From Gammaproteobacteria bacterium (GTDB lineage: Bacteria > Pseudomonadota > Gammaproteobacteria > Pseudomonadales > Azotimanducaceae), in contig JAPOXV010000023.1 in the NCBI GenBank assembly GCA_026706935.1, positions 1 to 64,000 on the forward strand: DNA of 64,000 nucleotides. The letters are read 5' to 3'. Positions 9,179 through 17,257 of this stretch are shown here, piece by piece (position 1 is the stretch's first letter; every line of letters begins with the position of its first letter). The position numbers and the translations under genes were made by a program. The notes under the pieces were generated by a model, which worked only from the letters and a program-made list of their open reading frames with translations, was not told the origin of the DNA and did not search any database.

Positions 9179-9258
9179 CGAAGCACTCTAGTCAGATATT
9201 CGACCGCGTTAGGGCGCTCCAACGCTCCTACTTAGGTATATGATTCACGCGAAATCTA

Positions 9259-9657
9259 ATGGAACATCGCATGTCAGCCGACGCCTTTTTCGAAGCCGCC
9301 TATCCCTTCTTAGAAGACGTAACGACGCTTCCTGTCAAGGACCTTGATGAAGCGGTCGCCTGGTATCAAAATGCCTTCGGACTCTCTGAGATCGAACGAA
9401 ATTCGGAACCGTTTCCACAAGTCATCATGGAGCGCGACGACGCCAAGATTGGTTTCGCCATAACTGACGCTGATCCTACGCAGGATGGCGCAGCAATCCT
9501 GGTGCGCGAAATTCAGCAAGTCCGGGATGAACTTGAGGGTAAGGGCGTTGAAATAGCCAATTGGCGCGTTGATGAACGGGACGGTCAGGAGTTGCAAGTG
9601 TTTTTCGTCGTAGCGCCCGATGGACTTTGTTATTACTTCCACGAGCCAATCAAGTAA
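9259..9657 (+). CDS. VOC family (glyoxalase/bleomycin-resistance fold) protein
   Basis: A 132-residue single-module VOC protein: VKDLDEAVAWYQNAFGLSE is the standard first helix-strand unit and FFVVAPDGLCYYFHEPIK the last strand with a Glu metal ligand. The usual first histidine is replaced (TTLPVKDL), so metal binding is uncertain. VOC proteins cover isomerases, dioxygenases and binding proteins; the substrate cannot be deduced. A second in-frame ATG lies at 9271. It converges with the methyltransferase gene. Confidence 0.75.
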   Translation: MEHRMSADAFFEAAYPFLEDVTTLPVKDLDEAVAWYQNAFGLSEIERNSEPFPQVIMERDDAKIGFAITDADPTQDGAAILVREIQQVRDELEGKGVEIANWRVDERDGQELQVFFVVAPDGLCYYFHEPIK

Positions 9658-9729
9658 TCGAATAGCGAGCTTCACACACCGCAACGGAACACTATGCCCG
9701 AATGCGGACAATGCTCCCACCGGTCAAAC

Positions 9730-10485
9730 TTATCCCACGCAAGTCACGAAAAACTCGTAGTCGTAGTACTCTGAGTACTTGAGCCAGATGTCAATTTCGC
9801 ACTGACACAGGTCACAAAGACGTTCCGCATCTCGATCACCCACGTAGCGACGTCGAAAAACGTCCACGTTGCTCTGCAACGGTCCGTAGTACTCATCCCA
9901 CCAATCCGACGCCATCAATGGGAAGTGATCGACCACTATATAGTCGCATTTCTCAATTTCGTCTAACAGTACTTCCGTATGTCTAATCTCCGGGTATTCG
10001 TTCTGCCAAAACAATCGGCATTCATCGGGTGCGTCTCTTCCTTTCCAACACACCTCTGTGAAAACAAGGTGACCGTCGGAACGAAGGAACCGTCGCCAAT
10101 CTTTCAGTGCTGTATTCACGCCAACGTTGTATATCGCACCTTCGCTCCAAACGAGATCGAAAGACTCGGTTTCGAAAGTAAGCTTCCGCATATCACCATG
10201 AAAAGCGGCGACTCGATCTGCGACCCCCAATTCTGTCGCTTGAATGTTTAGATCAATGACATACGGTTCATAGGTATCGATCGCATAGATCTTTGCAGGC
10301 GTATACCTCGCCAATACCAAAGTCTGCGCACCCGTACCACAGCCTAAATCAAGAATCCGAGATTCTGGCGTTAGTACTGGGACGCAACTGAGCGCACGTC
10401 GTGTGCTTTCGGCACTGCCTGGACCTTGGCGAGGTAGTCCGCTATATAGCTCGAAGAACAAAGAACGAGCTCGATCAGGAACCAT
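9730..10485 (-). CDS. Class I SAM-dependent methyltransferase
   Basis: A 251-residue Rossmann-type methyltransferase. Motif I is RILDLGCGTGAQTLVLA (about residues 43-59), the acidic end of strand beta2 is YAIDTYEPY, and FDLVWSEGAIYNVG is motif IV-V. It resembles small-molecule methyltransferases of the Methyltransf_25 type; the acceptor is unknown. No operon partner: the rhomboid gene upstream on the same strand ends 71 bases before it. Confidence 0.85.
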   Translation of the reverse strand: MVPDRARSLFFELYSGLPRQGPGSAESTRRALSCVPVLTPESRILDLGCGTGAQTLVLARYTPAKIYAIDTYEPYVIDLNIQATELGVADRVAAFHGDMRKLTFETESFDLVWSEGAIYNVGVNTALKDWRRFLRSDGHLVFTEVCWKGRDAPDECRLFWQNEYPEIRHTEVLLDEIEKCDYIVVDHFPLMASDWWDEYYGPLQSNVDVFRRRYVGDRDAERLCDLCQCEIDIWLKYSEYYDYEFFVTCVG

Positions 10486-10556
10486 GCACGTGCTTAGCAG
10501 GAACTAACGAATGATCGCGTTCTTGAATGATTCACGACGACCGTAGAACCGATTCC

Positions 10557-11447
10557 TTAAAGTGCGAATATCCACGATACGATCAGTAAGCCAATCGCGG
10601 CTATCGCGCTTAATTTCTGACCAGAACTACCTAAACGCCGAACGTCATAGCCACCGATTAGTGCACCTACACCAAGCCCTACCGCTAATCCCATTAGATG
10701 CCCTACGACGTCCGTGTTTTCCCCTTCCATACCCATAAAGACGAACAGCGCAATCGCACCTGCGATCGGTAGGTAGTTAAATCGAGCGCTCGCACCCTTA
10801 ACGAAACTCTTCCGCCAGGTAAAGCCACAAAGCACGCCAGCTGCGGCAAAACACGCTGTGGATGCACCGATCGCGTAAAACGTGTCTGGTCGCATCCATG
10901 CATTGAGCAAGTTACCGAGTGCACCGCTTATCAAGATCAAGAACCAGGCGAATCCATCCCCAAGATAGCGCCCTGTTGCATAACCGAAAAGCGCGCCCGT
11001 CACGGAATTCGCGACGATGTGACTGAGATTGGCGTGCAAGGTCAGCGCAGTTACCGTTAACCACCAAGCGCCTTGATCTACAGCTGCGGCTGAAAGTACG
11101 CCAGTGCGACCAATGAAATTAGCTTGGTCGATTAGAAAGACCAGCCAAATCACGGCGAGATAGACTACCGCACCGTAGTAACCTACACCCAAAGTCGGAT
11201 ATAGCGTAAACGGACGTTGGCGCTGCTTGTTCTCTTTGTAATACAGATCGAGTTGTACGCGAGCGTGAGTTGCGAGTGCTTCGAGGGTGAGCAAGCGCCA
11301 CTCGAACATGCGTCGTTCTATCCGCGTCTCGATGCCCATCGACGTTAGCACCAAATCTGACTCAAGAATAGAACGTCGACTAACCGAACTCTTCACGCAA
11401 GTCCAGCGTTCACGTGATTCTTCGCCCTGTGTCCAATCTGATGACAT
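10557..11447 (-). CDS. Rhomboid-family intramembrane serine protease
   Basis: A 296-residue membrane protein with about seven hydrophobic segments after an N-terminal cytosolic stretch of roughly 90 residues. The rhomboid signatures are present in order: HANLSHIVANSV (oxyanion His/Asn helix), YAIGASTACFAAAGV with the GAST nucleophile serine, and VVGHLMGLAVGLGVG with the catalytic histidine. It should cleave single-pass membrane proteins within the bilayer. No substrate is evident nearby. The N-terminal region may start later than annotated; ATG at 11447 has only a weak ribosome site. Confidence 0.88.
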   Translation of the reverse strand: MSSDWTQGEESRERWTCVKSSVSRRSILESDLVLTSMGIETRIERRMFEWRLLTLEALATHARVQLDLYYKENKQRQRPFTLYPTLGVGYYGAVVYLAVIWLVFLIDQANFIGRTGVLSAAAVDQGAWWLTVTALTLHANLSHIVANSVTGALFGYATGRYLGDGFAWFLILISGALGNLLNAWMRPDTFYAIGASTACFAAAGVLCGFTWRKSFVKGASARFNYLPIAGAIALFVFMGMEGENTDVVGHLMGLAVGLGVGALIGGYDVRRLGSSGQKLSAIAAIGLLIVSWIFAL

Positions 11448-11528
11448 TTACTCGTAACCTGGAGGATTTCGTCCGATCAACGCGCACCCCTCATAAAATG
11501 ACGCGCCACTGCCTTGGCTGGCAACGCA

Positions 11529-12947
11529 ATGGGCGACGAAATCGATCAACGGCACTTTGAAGCCGATCACTTTAGTCAATTTAGAGCGCGGCTCGAAGAG
11601 GAGACGTACCAGCTTGATTCCTTGTTCAAGTACGATCAATTTAGCCAGCGCGGTGACATACTCGGGTTCGAACTAGAAGTTTGCATTATTGACCAAGAAG
11701 GTCATCCATCTGGAATCAATCGTCAATTCTTAGACCAATTGAATGATCCATTGGTTGTGCCTGAACTTGCGGAATTCAACGTTGAGCTCAATGGTAGTCC
11801 GGTCTCTCTCACGGGACGTGTATTTTCTCGTCTCCTCGACGAATTGAGCACAACCTGGCACAAATGTGTGCAAAACGCTGACGACTTGAACGTTCGTCTG
11901 GTGACGGTTGGCATTCTGCCGACGATAAATCCCGGCATTTTGAATTCCGATCACATGTCCGACATGGTGCGGTACTACGCTCTAAACGATCGGGTTATGG
12001 CATTGCGAGACGGCGAACCTCTTCAGATCGAAATCGCCGGTGAAGAGCAATTACAGATGAAACACGCGGACGTCATGCTCGAGAGTGCTGCAACGTCGTT
12101 TCAGATTCACGTTCAGTGTAAGCCGGAGCGAGCAACACGCGACTTCAACGCCGCGCTCGTGGCAAGTGCACCGATGGTCGCACTGTCGGCGAACTCACCG
12201 ACGTTGTTCGGTAAGTTCCTCTGGGAAGAGACCCGCATTCCGCTTTTCGAGCAGTCTGTGCAATTGGGTGGACGATATCTAGATCGAGTCAGCTTCGGCT
12301 CTGGTTACGTCGATGAGTCATTGAGTGAGGTATTTCAAGAGAATCAACGCGACCACGTCCTGCTACTACCGTATGTGCAGTCGGATCCAGTGATGAAGTT
12401 CGCCCATCTGAGATTCCAGAACGGAACCATCTGGCGATGGAACCGACCGCTTATCGGCTTCGACTACGACGGTCAGCCACACGTGCGGATCGAACACCGC
12501 GTGGTACCAGCAGGACCCACGTGTATGGACTGCATCGCAAATCTTGCAATGTTCACGGGCTTGTTGAGAGCATTCAGCGACGCCACCCCACCCGTCGCTG
12601 AACAGTTGACATTTGAGCAAACGAAAGAAAACTTCTACCAAGCCGCACGGCATGGACTAAACGCGACGTTCCATTGGCCGAAGGACCGCCAAGTCAACGC
12701 GCGTGAACTTATCTTGAACGAGCTTATTCCGGCCGGTCGCGACGCATTGAATACGATCCCGCTACCACGCGAGGAAATTGATCGGTTTCTCGACGTAATC
12801 GTTGCACGAGTCGAATCTGAACAGACCGGTGCGCAGTGGCAGCGGTGTTGGATCGACGCATACGGAAAAGATTTCGCAGCGCTAACCCGTCGTTACGCAG
12901 ACCATCAAGGTACTGAAAAACCGGTGCATGAGTGGCCGATCTCGTGA
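11529..12947 (+). CDS. Glutamate-cysteine ligase family (GCS2-like) protein
   Basis: A 472-residue ATP-grasp-like carboxylate-amine ligase. GDILGFELEVCIID near residue 45 is the conserved E-x-E opening of the GCS2 fold, ATSFQIHVQ (about 190) and RIEHRVVPAGPTCMDCIANLA (about 325, substrate/ATP pocket) follow in family order. Such enzymes form gamma-glutamyl or related amide bonds. I start at ATG 11529; TTG 11514 adds five residues. The stop overlaps the next gene as GTGA. Whether it makes gamma-glutamylcysteine is not shown; its neighbours (deacylase, MetX-like) suggest a specialised thiol or acyl-amino-acid pathway. Confidence 0.75.
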   Translation: MGDEIDQRHFEADHFSQFRARLEEETYQLDSLFKYDQFSQRGDILGFELEVCIIDQEGHPSGINRQFLDQLNDPLVVPELAEFNVELNGSPVSLTGRVFSRLLDELSTTWHKCVQNADDLNVRLVTVGILPTINPGILNSDHMSDMVRYYALNDRVMALRDGEPLQIEIAGEEQLQMKHADVMLESAATSFQIHVQCKPERATRDFNAALVASAPMVALSANSPTLFGKFLWEETRIPLFEQSVQLGGRYLDRVSFGSGYVDESLSEVFQENQRDHVLLLPYVQSDPVMKFAHLRFQNGTIWRWNRPLIGFDYDGQPHVRIEHRVVPAGPTCMDCIANLAMFTGLLRAFSDATPPVAEQLTFEQTKENFYQAARHGLNATFHWPKDRQVNARELILNELIPAGRDALNTIPLPREEIDRFLDVIVARVESEQTGAQWQRCWIDAYGKDFAALTRRYADHQGTEKPVHEWPIS

Positions 12948-13906
12948 GATTTGACGTTCACGAGCGAGTCGATCAGCAACTCTTACACGTTGAGGCTCAT
13001 GAACTACATCGTTACTTGAAGCGGGCAACGGTATTCGACCTACGTCAAACCGCAGTAAGACCTTTTTTCGTGAGCACCTTACTGCACGGAAACGAAACTT
13101 CCGGATGGGACGCCGCTCGCCGATTCATCTCTGACTACCCAGATGCATCGATCGTATTGTTTCTAGGGAACGTTGATGCCGCCGCAGAGCAGATGCGTCA
13201 TCTCCCCGACGAAGCTGATTTCAATCGAATTTGGCGACAACAACCGTGGCGCTCTGCAATGACACAGCTACTTGAACGATTCAATCCTTGGTGTGGTATC
13301 GATATTCACAATAACTCCGGACCGAATCCTCACTATTCGGTGGTAACCGACCACACTGCGTCAACCCTTGCGCTAGCCGCATTGTTCAGTAATAAGGTGA
13401 TTTTCACCGACCATACGCTAGATATCTTGGCGCATACCGTGTCATTCCATTGTCCAGCGCTCACCATAGAAACCGGTACGGTGGATGACCCAGCAAGCGA
13501 ACAAAGAGCGTACGACTTTCTAGTTCGCTTAAACCACCTTCGTCGTGTACCTGAAATACACCATCGTGAAATGGAGACCTACGAAACCGTGGGAATCGTC
13601 AAGGTCGAACACGAAAATGGCAGTCTCGAGAACTTTCCGCGTTTTGACACCTCATTAAAACAGAAAAGTTTTGATACATTGCCAGCCGGAAGTCCATTCA
13701 TTGACTGCTTACCACCCGGTTGGAAGGTGAACGTGTCGGATCCAGCTCACGACCGCGATCTGACACACGATTTCCTCGAATTTCACGACAAAAGAGCGTT
13801 TCTCAAACGCGATGTCGTCATGTCTATGTTCACGAATACGCCACTTCTAGCGATTCAGGATTGTGTTTGCTACTTCCTAAAGACGACGAGTTTTGCACAT
13901 GGGTGA
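12944..13906 (+). CDS. Succinylglutamate desuccinylase / aspartoacylase family (M14) hydrolase
   Basis: A 320-residue zinc hydrolase. STLLHGNETSG carries the His and Glu zinc ligands, GIDIHNNSG the third histidine, and LTIETGTVDDP the catalytic glutamate, in the order and spacing of the AstE/AspA family. These enzymes remove acyl groups from N-acyl amino acids. GTG at 12944 is chosen because it overlaps the upstream stop as GTGA; GTG 12932 is the longer alternative. It overlaps the next gene by eight bases, so three genes are translated as one unit. Confidence 0.82.
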   Translation: MRFDVHERVDQQLLHVEAHELHRYLKRATVFDLRQTAVRPFFVSTLLHGNETSGWDAARRFISDYPDASIVLFLGNVDAAAEQMRHLPDEADFNRIWRQQPWRSAMTQLLERFNPWCGIDIHNNSGPNPHYSVVTDHTASTLALAALFSNKVIFTDHTLDILAHTVSFHCPALTIETGTVDDPASEQRAYDFLVRLNHLRRVPEIHHREMETYETVGIVKVEHENGSLENFPRFDTSLKQKSFDTLPAGSPFIDCLPPGWKVNVSDPAHDRDLTHDFLEFHDKRAFLKRDVVMSMFTNTPLLAIQDCVCYFLKTTSFAHG

Positions 13907-14996
13907 CGCACGTCTTTTTCTAACGATCGACGGCGAGTTTCAAATGATCCATGGTCGGTTACCCCAACCAACCATTGCATACGAAACCTTAGGAGAGCTA
14001 AACGTCGCGAAAGACAATGCCGTGCTCATATTGACCGGACTGTCGGCGTCCGCTCATGTCGCTTCAAATGAGGAAGATCCAACCCCTGGTTGGTGGGAGG
14101 ATGTCGTTGGTCCGGGTAAACCAATCGACACCCATCGCTACTTTGTCGTCTGTGTCTGCTCGCTCGGTAGTTTTTTTGGCTCTACCTGTCCAGCGTCAGC
14201 GGATCCAAGGACCGGGTCTGCCTATCGACTTACTTTCCCGATGCTGACGCTCGAAGACATCGCGCACGGTGCAAAGTGCGTGATCGATCATCTTGAGATC
14301 AAACGACTGCATTCAGTCGTTGGCGCATCCATGGGTGGCATGTCGGTCCTAGCGTTCGCCCTCATGTATCCGGATGCTGTTAATGCGATGCTCAACATCT
14401 CTGCTGGTGCAAATAGTCAGCCATTCAGTATCGCGCTCCGCTCGCTACAACGGGAGCTAGTCTGCAACGATCCGAAATGGCTAAACGGTGAGTATGCGTT
14501 TGACCAGCAACCGCAGGAAGGCATGCAGCTAGCACGCAAGCTTGGCATGATCAGTTACCGATCTGCACAGGAGTGGCGAGACCGATTTGGGCGTGAACGC
14601 ATTACCGATGCTGACGCGAGCATGCACGCGAACCCGTTCGGAATGGATTTTGAAATTGAGGCATATCTCTCGGCGCGCGCTCGGTCATTCATGGACGCGT
14701 TTGACGCAAACTGCTACTTGTATCTATCTAGAGCGATAGATCTTTTTGATGCGGCTGACCATGGTGGTTCCGTGCAATTGGCGATCAATCGACTAGGTAT
14801 CGAACGCGCAACCATCCTCGGGGTGCAGTCAGACTTTTTATTTCTACCAGACCAACAGCGCGAGCTGAAGAACGCAATGTCGGCCGCAGATATCCAGGTC
14901 GAATTTGAGATACTTGATTCGATTCAAGGCCATGATTCGTTTTTAGTCGATATGAACCGCTTCAGACCCGCGATCGCATCCCACTTCAGTTTGTGA
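13899..14996 (+). CDS. MetX-like homoserine O-acyltransferase family protein
   Basis: A 365-residue alpha/beta-hydrolase of the MetX type: TIAYETLGELN, the nucleophile elbow VGASMGGMSVLA, an Asp in VQSDFLFLP and a His in IQGHDSFL complete the catalytic triad in order. MetX enzymes acylate homoserine (or serine) with acetyl- or succinyl-CoA for methionine or cysteine synthesis. The usual GSTGP loop reads GSTCPAS, so the acceptor or donor may differ. ATG 13899 overlaps the deacylase gene; a TTG at 13893 is an alternative. It may be part of a sulfur amino acid branch rather than the sole methionine route. Confidence 0.8.
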   Translation: MGDARLFLTIDGEFQMIHGRLPQPTIAYETLGELNVAKDNAVLILTGLSASAHVASNEEDPTPGWWEDVVGPGKPIDTHRYFVVCVCSLGSFFGSTCPASADPRTGSAYRLTFPMLTLEDIAHGAKCVIDHLEIKRLHSVVGASMGGMSVLAFALMYPDAVNAMLNISAGANSQPFSIALRSLQRELVCNDPKWLNGEYAFDQQPQEGMQLARKLGMISYRSAQEWRDRFGRERITDADASMHANPFGMDFEIEAYLSARARSFMDAFDANCYLYLSRAIDLFDAADHGGSVQLAINRLGIERATILGVQSDFLFLPDQQRELKNAMSAADIQVEFEILDSIQGHDSFLVDMNRFRPAIASHFSL

Positions 14997-15019
14997 CGCG
15001 ACAGAACACGAACCTCTTA

Positions 15020-17242
15020 CTAACTTTGAATCGTTATTTGACCGATATTCTGGGATTTCTCGTCGACTGTCCCAATGACCTGCGCTGCCGAGTATCCGAA
15101 CCGGCGTAAGTCGTCTAAACAAGAATCGACGTAAGCTGGGTCGACACCCGCAAGTAATCCACCACTTGTCTGAGGATCTGCCAACATCCTTAGTCTCGGG
15201 TCAAGCGATGAACAGTCGTATGAACAATCGTCGATGATTTGTTCGTTGTTCTTCTGAAGTGAGCTCTCAACGCCGTTAAGCAGTGCTTCGATCGCCTCCG
15301 GTAAGATCGGGATCGCTTTTAGCTCAAGACTCGCGCTAACTTCTGACGCGCGCAGCATCTCGCCTAGATGACCACCTAACCCAAATCCCGTGACATCCGT
15401 GCATGCTGTCACATCGTAATCTGCAAAGATCTGCATCCCCGTCGCATTGGACTGATCCATGACCCGAAGCGCTTTTTCAACGGCGTGTGCATCACATCGT
15501 CCATACATACCACCCGCTAGTAGCGCACCAACACCAATCGGTTTGGTCAAGACTAACGCTTGATTCGGAACGAGATTGCCTTTTGCCATGAGGTTGAAGC
15601 TCGTCGAGCCGACGACCGTAAAACCAACTGAGAGTTCGGCGCCTTCGGCCGTATGACCCCCGACCAACGCTACATCTGACTCGTCAAAAACCGTGAGTGC
15701 ACCGCTCATGAGATGGAAAAGATCTTCCTCCATCAGGTTTTCTGACATGAAAGGGACGGTAACCAAAGCAATCGCGACAGACGGTTCGCTATTCATCGCA
15801 TAGAGATCATTCAAGGCATGATGAGCGGCGATCCGACCGAATCGCCATGGATCATCGACCATCGCACGAAAGCCATCACAACTGATTGAAATGGCGGCCG
15901 ATCCCATGTTTACGACTGCAGCGTCCTCGCCAATGCCCATAAACACGCTATCGGGTGAGTGGATGTCCAGGCGATGCAGCACACGCTGCAGCAAGTCTGC
16001 GCCGAGTTTCGCACCGCACCCACCACAACGCATTGAAGTCTCCGGCGCTTCCATCGCCAGTTCACCGCGATAGACTGGTTTAGTATCAACCATTACCGGA
16101 AGCTCCTGAAAGCGCCGCATAAAACGTCGATCAATCCAATCCTTATACCTCCAAAGCCAACCACCAGATGCTTGGAGAAGACCGCGCGAAGCGATTGCCT
16201 GGCCAGGCGCTGCTCTGACCAACGCGAGAGCGCGACGCTGCGCTCTGAATTTCTTCAGTCTACGACCCGTTAGGTATCGTCGAAGGTTTTCTGCTAAATA
16301 CGGTCCTTCTCGGACGGAGTAGACGCCGGATTTCGGTCGCGCTTGCTGATTGAGCGATGCAGCATCTCCGGCTGCAAAGATGTTCGTAAACGTTTCTGCC
16401 TGTAGATATCGATTTACCTTCAAGAAACCTCGTTCGTCAACGATGAACCCTGATCTGCGTAGCCAATTTGGTGCGCCTACACCCGTTGCGCTCAACGCGT
16501 ATTGGCTCTCGATTCCGCTCCCGTCCTCGTTTCGTAGCACCAACGCATGACCACCGACCTCGCGCTCAATAGCTACAACATTGAAATCACGAACAACATT
16601 AACGCGATGGTTCTGGAGCTCCGCCTCAACATGGCGTCGCGCGATACGACCATGTTCAGCCATCAAGACGTTCGCACGCGTTATTAGAGAAATGTCGCAC
16701 TCGTCCCCGAGACGGTGTCTCAATGCAAGCGCGAGTTCGATGCTTCCCGGACCCCCACCAATGACCGCAACGCTAGGCCGCGAGAACGATGTCAGATCAC
16801 CGTATATTCTGGACCAATTTTGTAGAAATCGACCGATTGGTTTTACTGGCTCGACGTATTCGCCACCAGGGATGTCTAACGTACAGTCGCCGCCTGTATT
16901 GATCGATAGTGCGTCATACCTTATGGGGGTCCGTCCATCACCCAAAATTGCACGCTGCTCGTAAACGTCAACCCGTTCGACGTTCGCCTCAATGAATCGA
17001 CAGTTGGCAAACCGCGACAGCTTCAACAGATCAATGACAATTTCCGATTGCTTGTACTCACCGGCAATAAAACCTGGCAACATTCCCGTGTACGGCGTCG
17101 CACTTTCTCGACTGACTAACGTTAGTCGGACACCTGGTTCGGGTTTCATTCCGAATCGGCGTATGACTTGGACGTGCGCGTGCCCGCCGCCGATTAGCAG
17201 CAGGTCACGCAAATAGGGATGTTCAGAATACACGAGCGTCAC
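15020..17242 (-). CDS. selD: Bifunctional FAD oxidoreductase / selenide, water dikinase (SelD)
   Basis: A 740-residue fusion. Residues about 10-390 are a pyridine-nucleotide-disulfide oxidoreductase (NDH-2-like): LLIGGGHAHVQVI binds FAD and VAVIGGGPGSIELALA binds NAD(P). From about residue 405 comes a full SelD: MRCGGCGAKLG holds the catalytic Cys and Lys, followed by GIGEDAAV and the AIRS-like ATP site DVTGFGLGGHLGEML and the ending ADPQTSGGLLAG. SelD makes selenophosphate for selenocysteine or 2-selenouridine. The Cys form of the enzyme is used. The fusion is known in many marine proteobacteria; no selA, selB or selU is in the window. It is 15 bases downstream of the redoxin fusion. Confidence 0.92.
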   Translation of the reverse strand: MTLVYSEHPYLRDLLLIGGGHAHVQVIRRFGMKPEPGVRLTLVSRESATPYTGMLPGFIAGEYKQSEIVIDLLKLSRFANCRFIEANVERVDVYEQRAILGDGRTPIRYDALSINTGGDCTLDIPGGEYVEPVKPIGRFLQNWSRIYGDLTSFSRPSVAVIGGGPGSIELALALRHRLGDECDISLITRANVLMAEHGRIARRHVEAELQNHRVNVVRDFNVVAIEREVGGHALVLRNEDGSGIESQYALSATGVGAPNWLRRSGFIVDERGFLKVNRYLQAETFTNIFAAGDAASLNQQARPKSGVYSVREGPYLAENLRRYLTGRRLKKFRAQRRALALVRAAPGQAIASRGLLQASGGWLWRYKDWIDRRFMRRFQELPVMVDTKPVYRGELAMEAPETSMRCGGCGAKLGADLLQRVLHRLDIHSPDSVFMGIGEDAAVVNMGSAAISISCDGFRAMVDDPWRFGRIAAHHALNDLYAMNSEPSVAIALVTVPFMSENLMEEDLFHLMSGALTVFDESDVALVGGHTAEGAELSVGFTVVGSTSFNLMAKGNLVPNQALVLTKPIGVGALLAGGMYGRCDAHAVEKALRVMDQSNATGMQIFADYDVTACTDVTGFGLGGHLGEMLRASEVSASLELKAIPILPEAIEALLNGVESSLQKNNEQIIDDCSYDCSSLDPRLRMLADPQTSGGLLAGVDPAYVDSCLDDLRRFGYSAAQVIGTVDEKSQNIGQITIQS

Positions 17243-17257
17243 CCCGCTCGTGGCACG

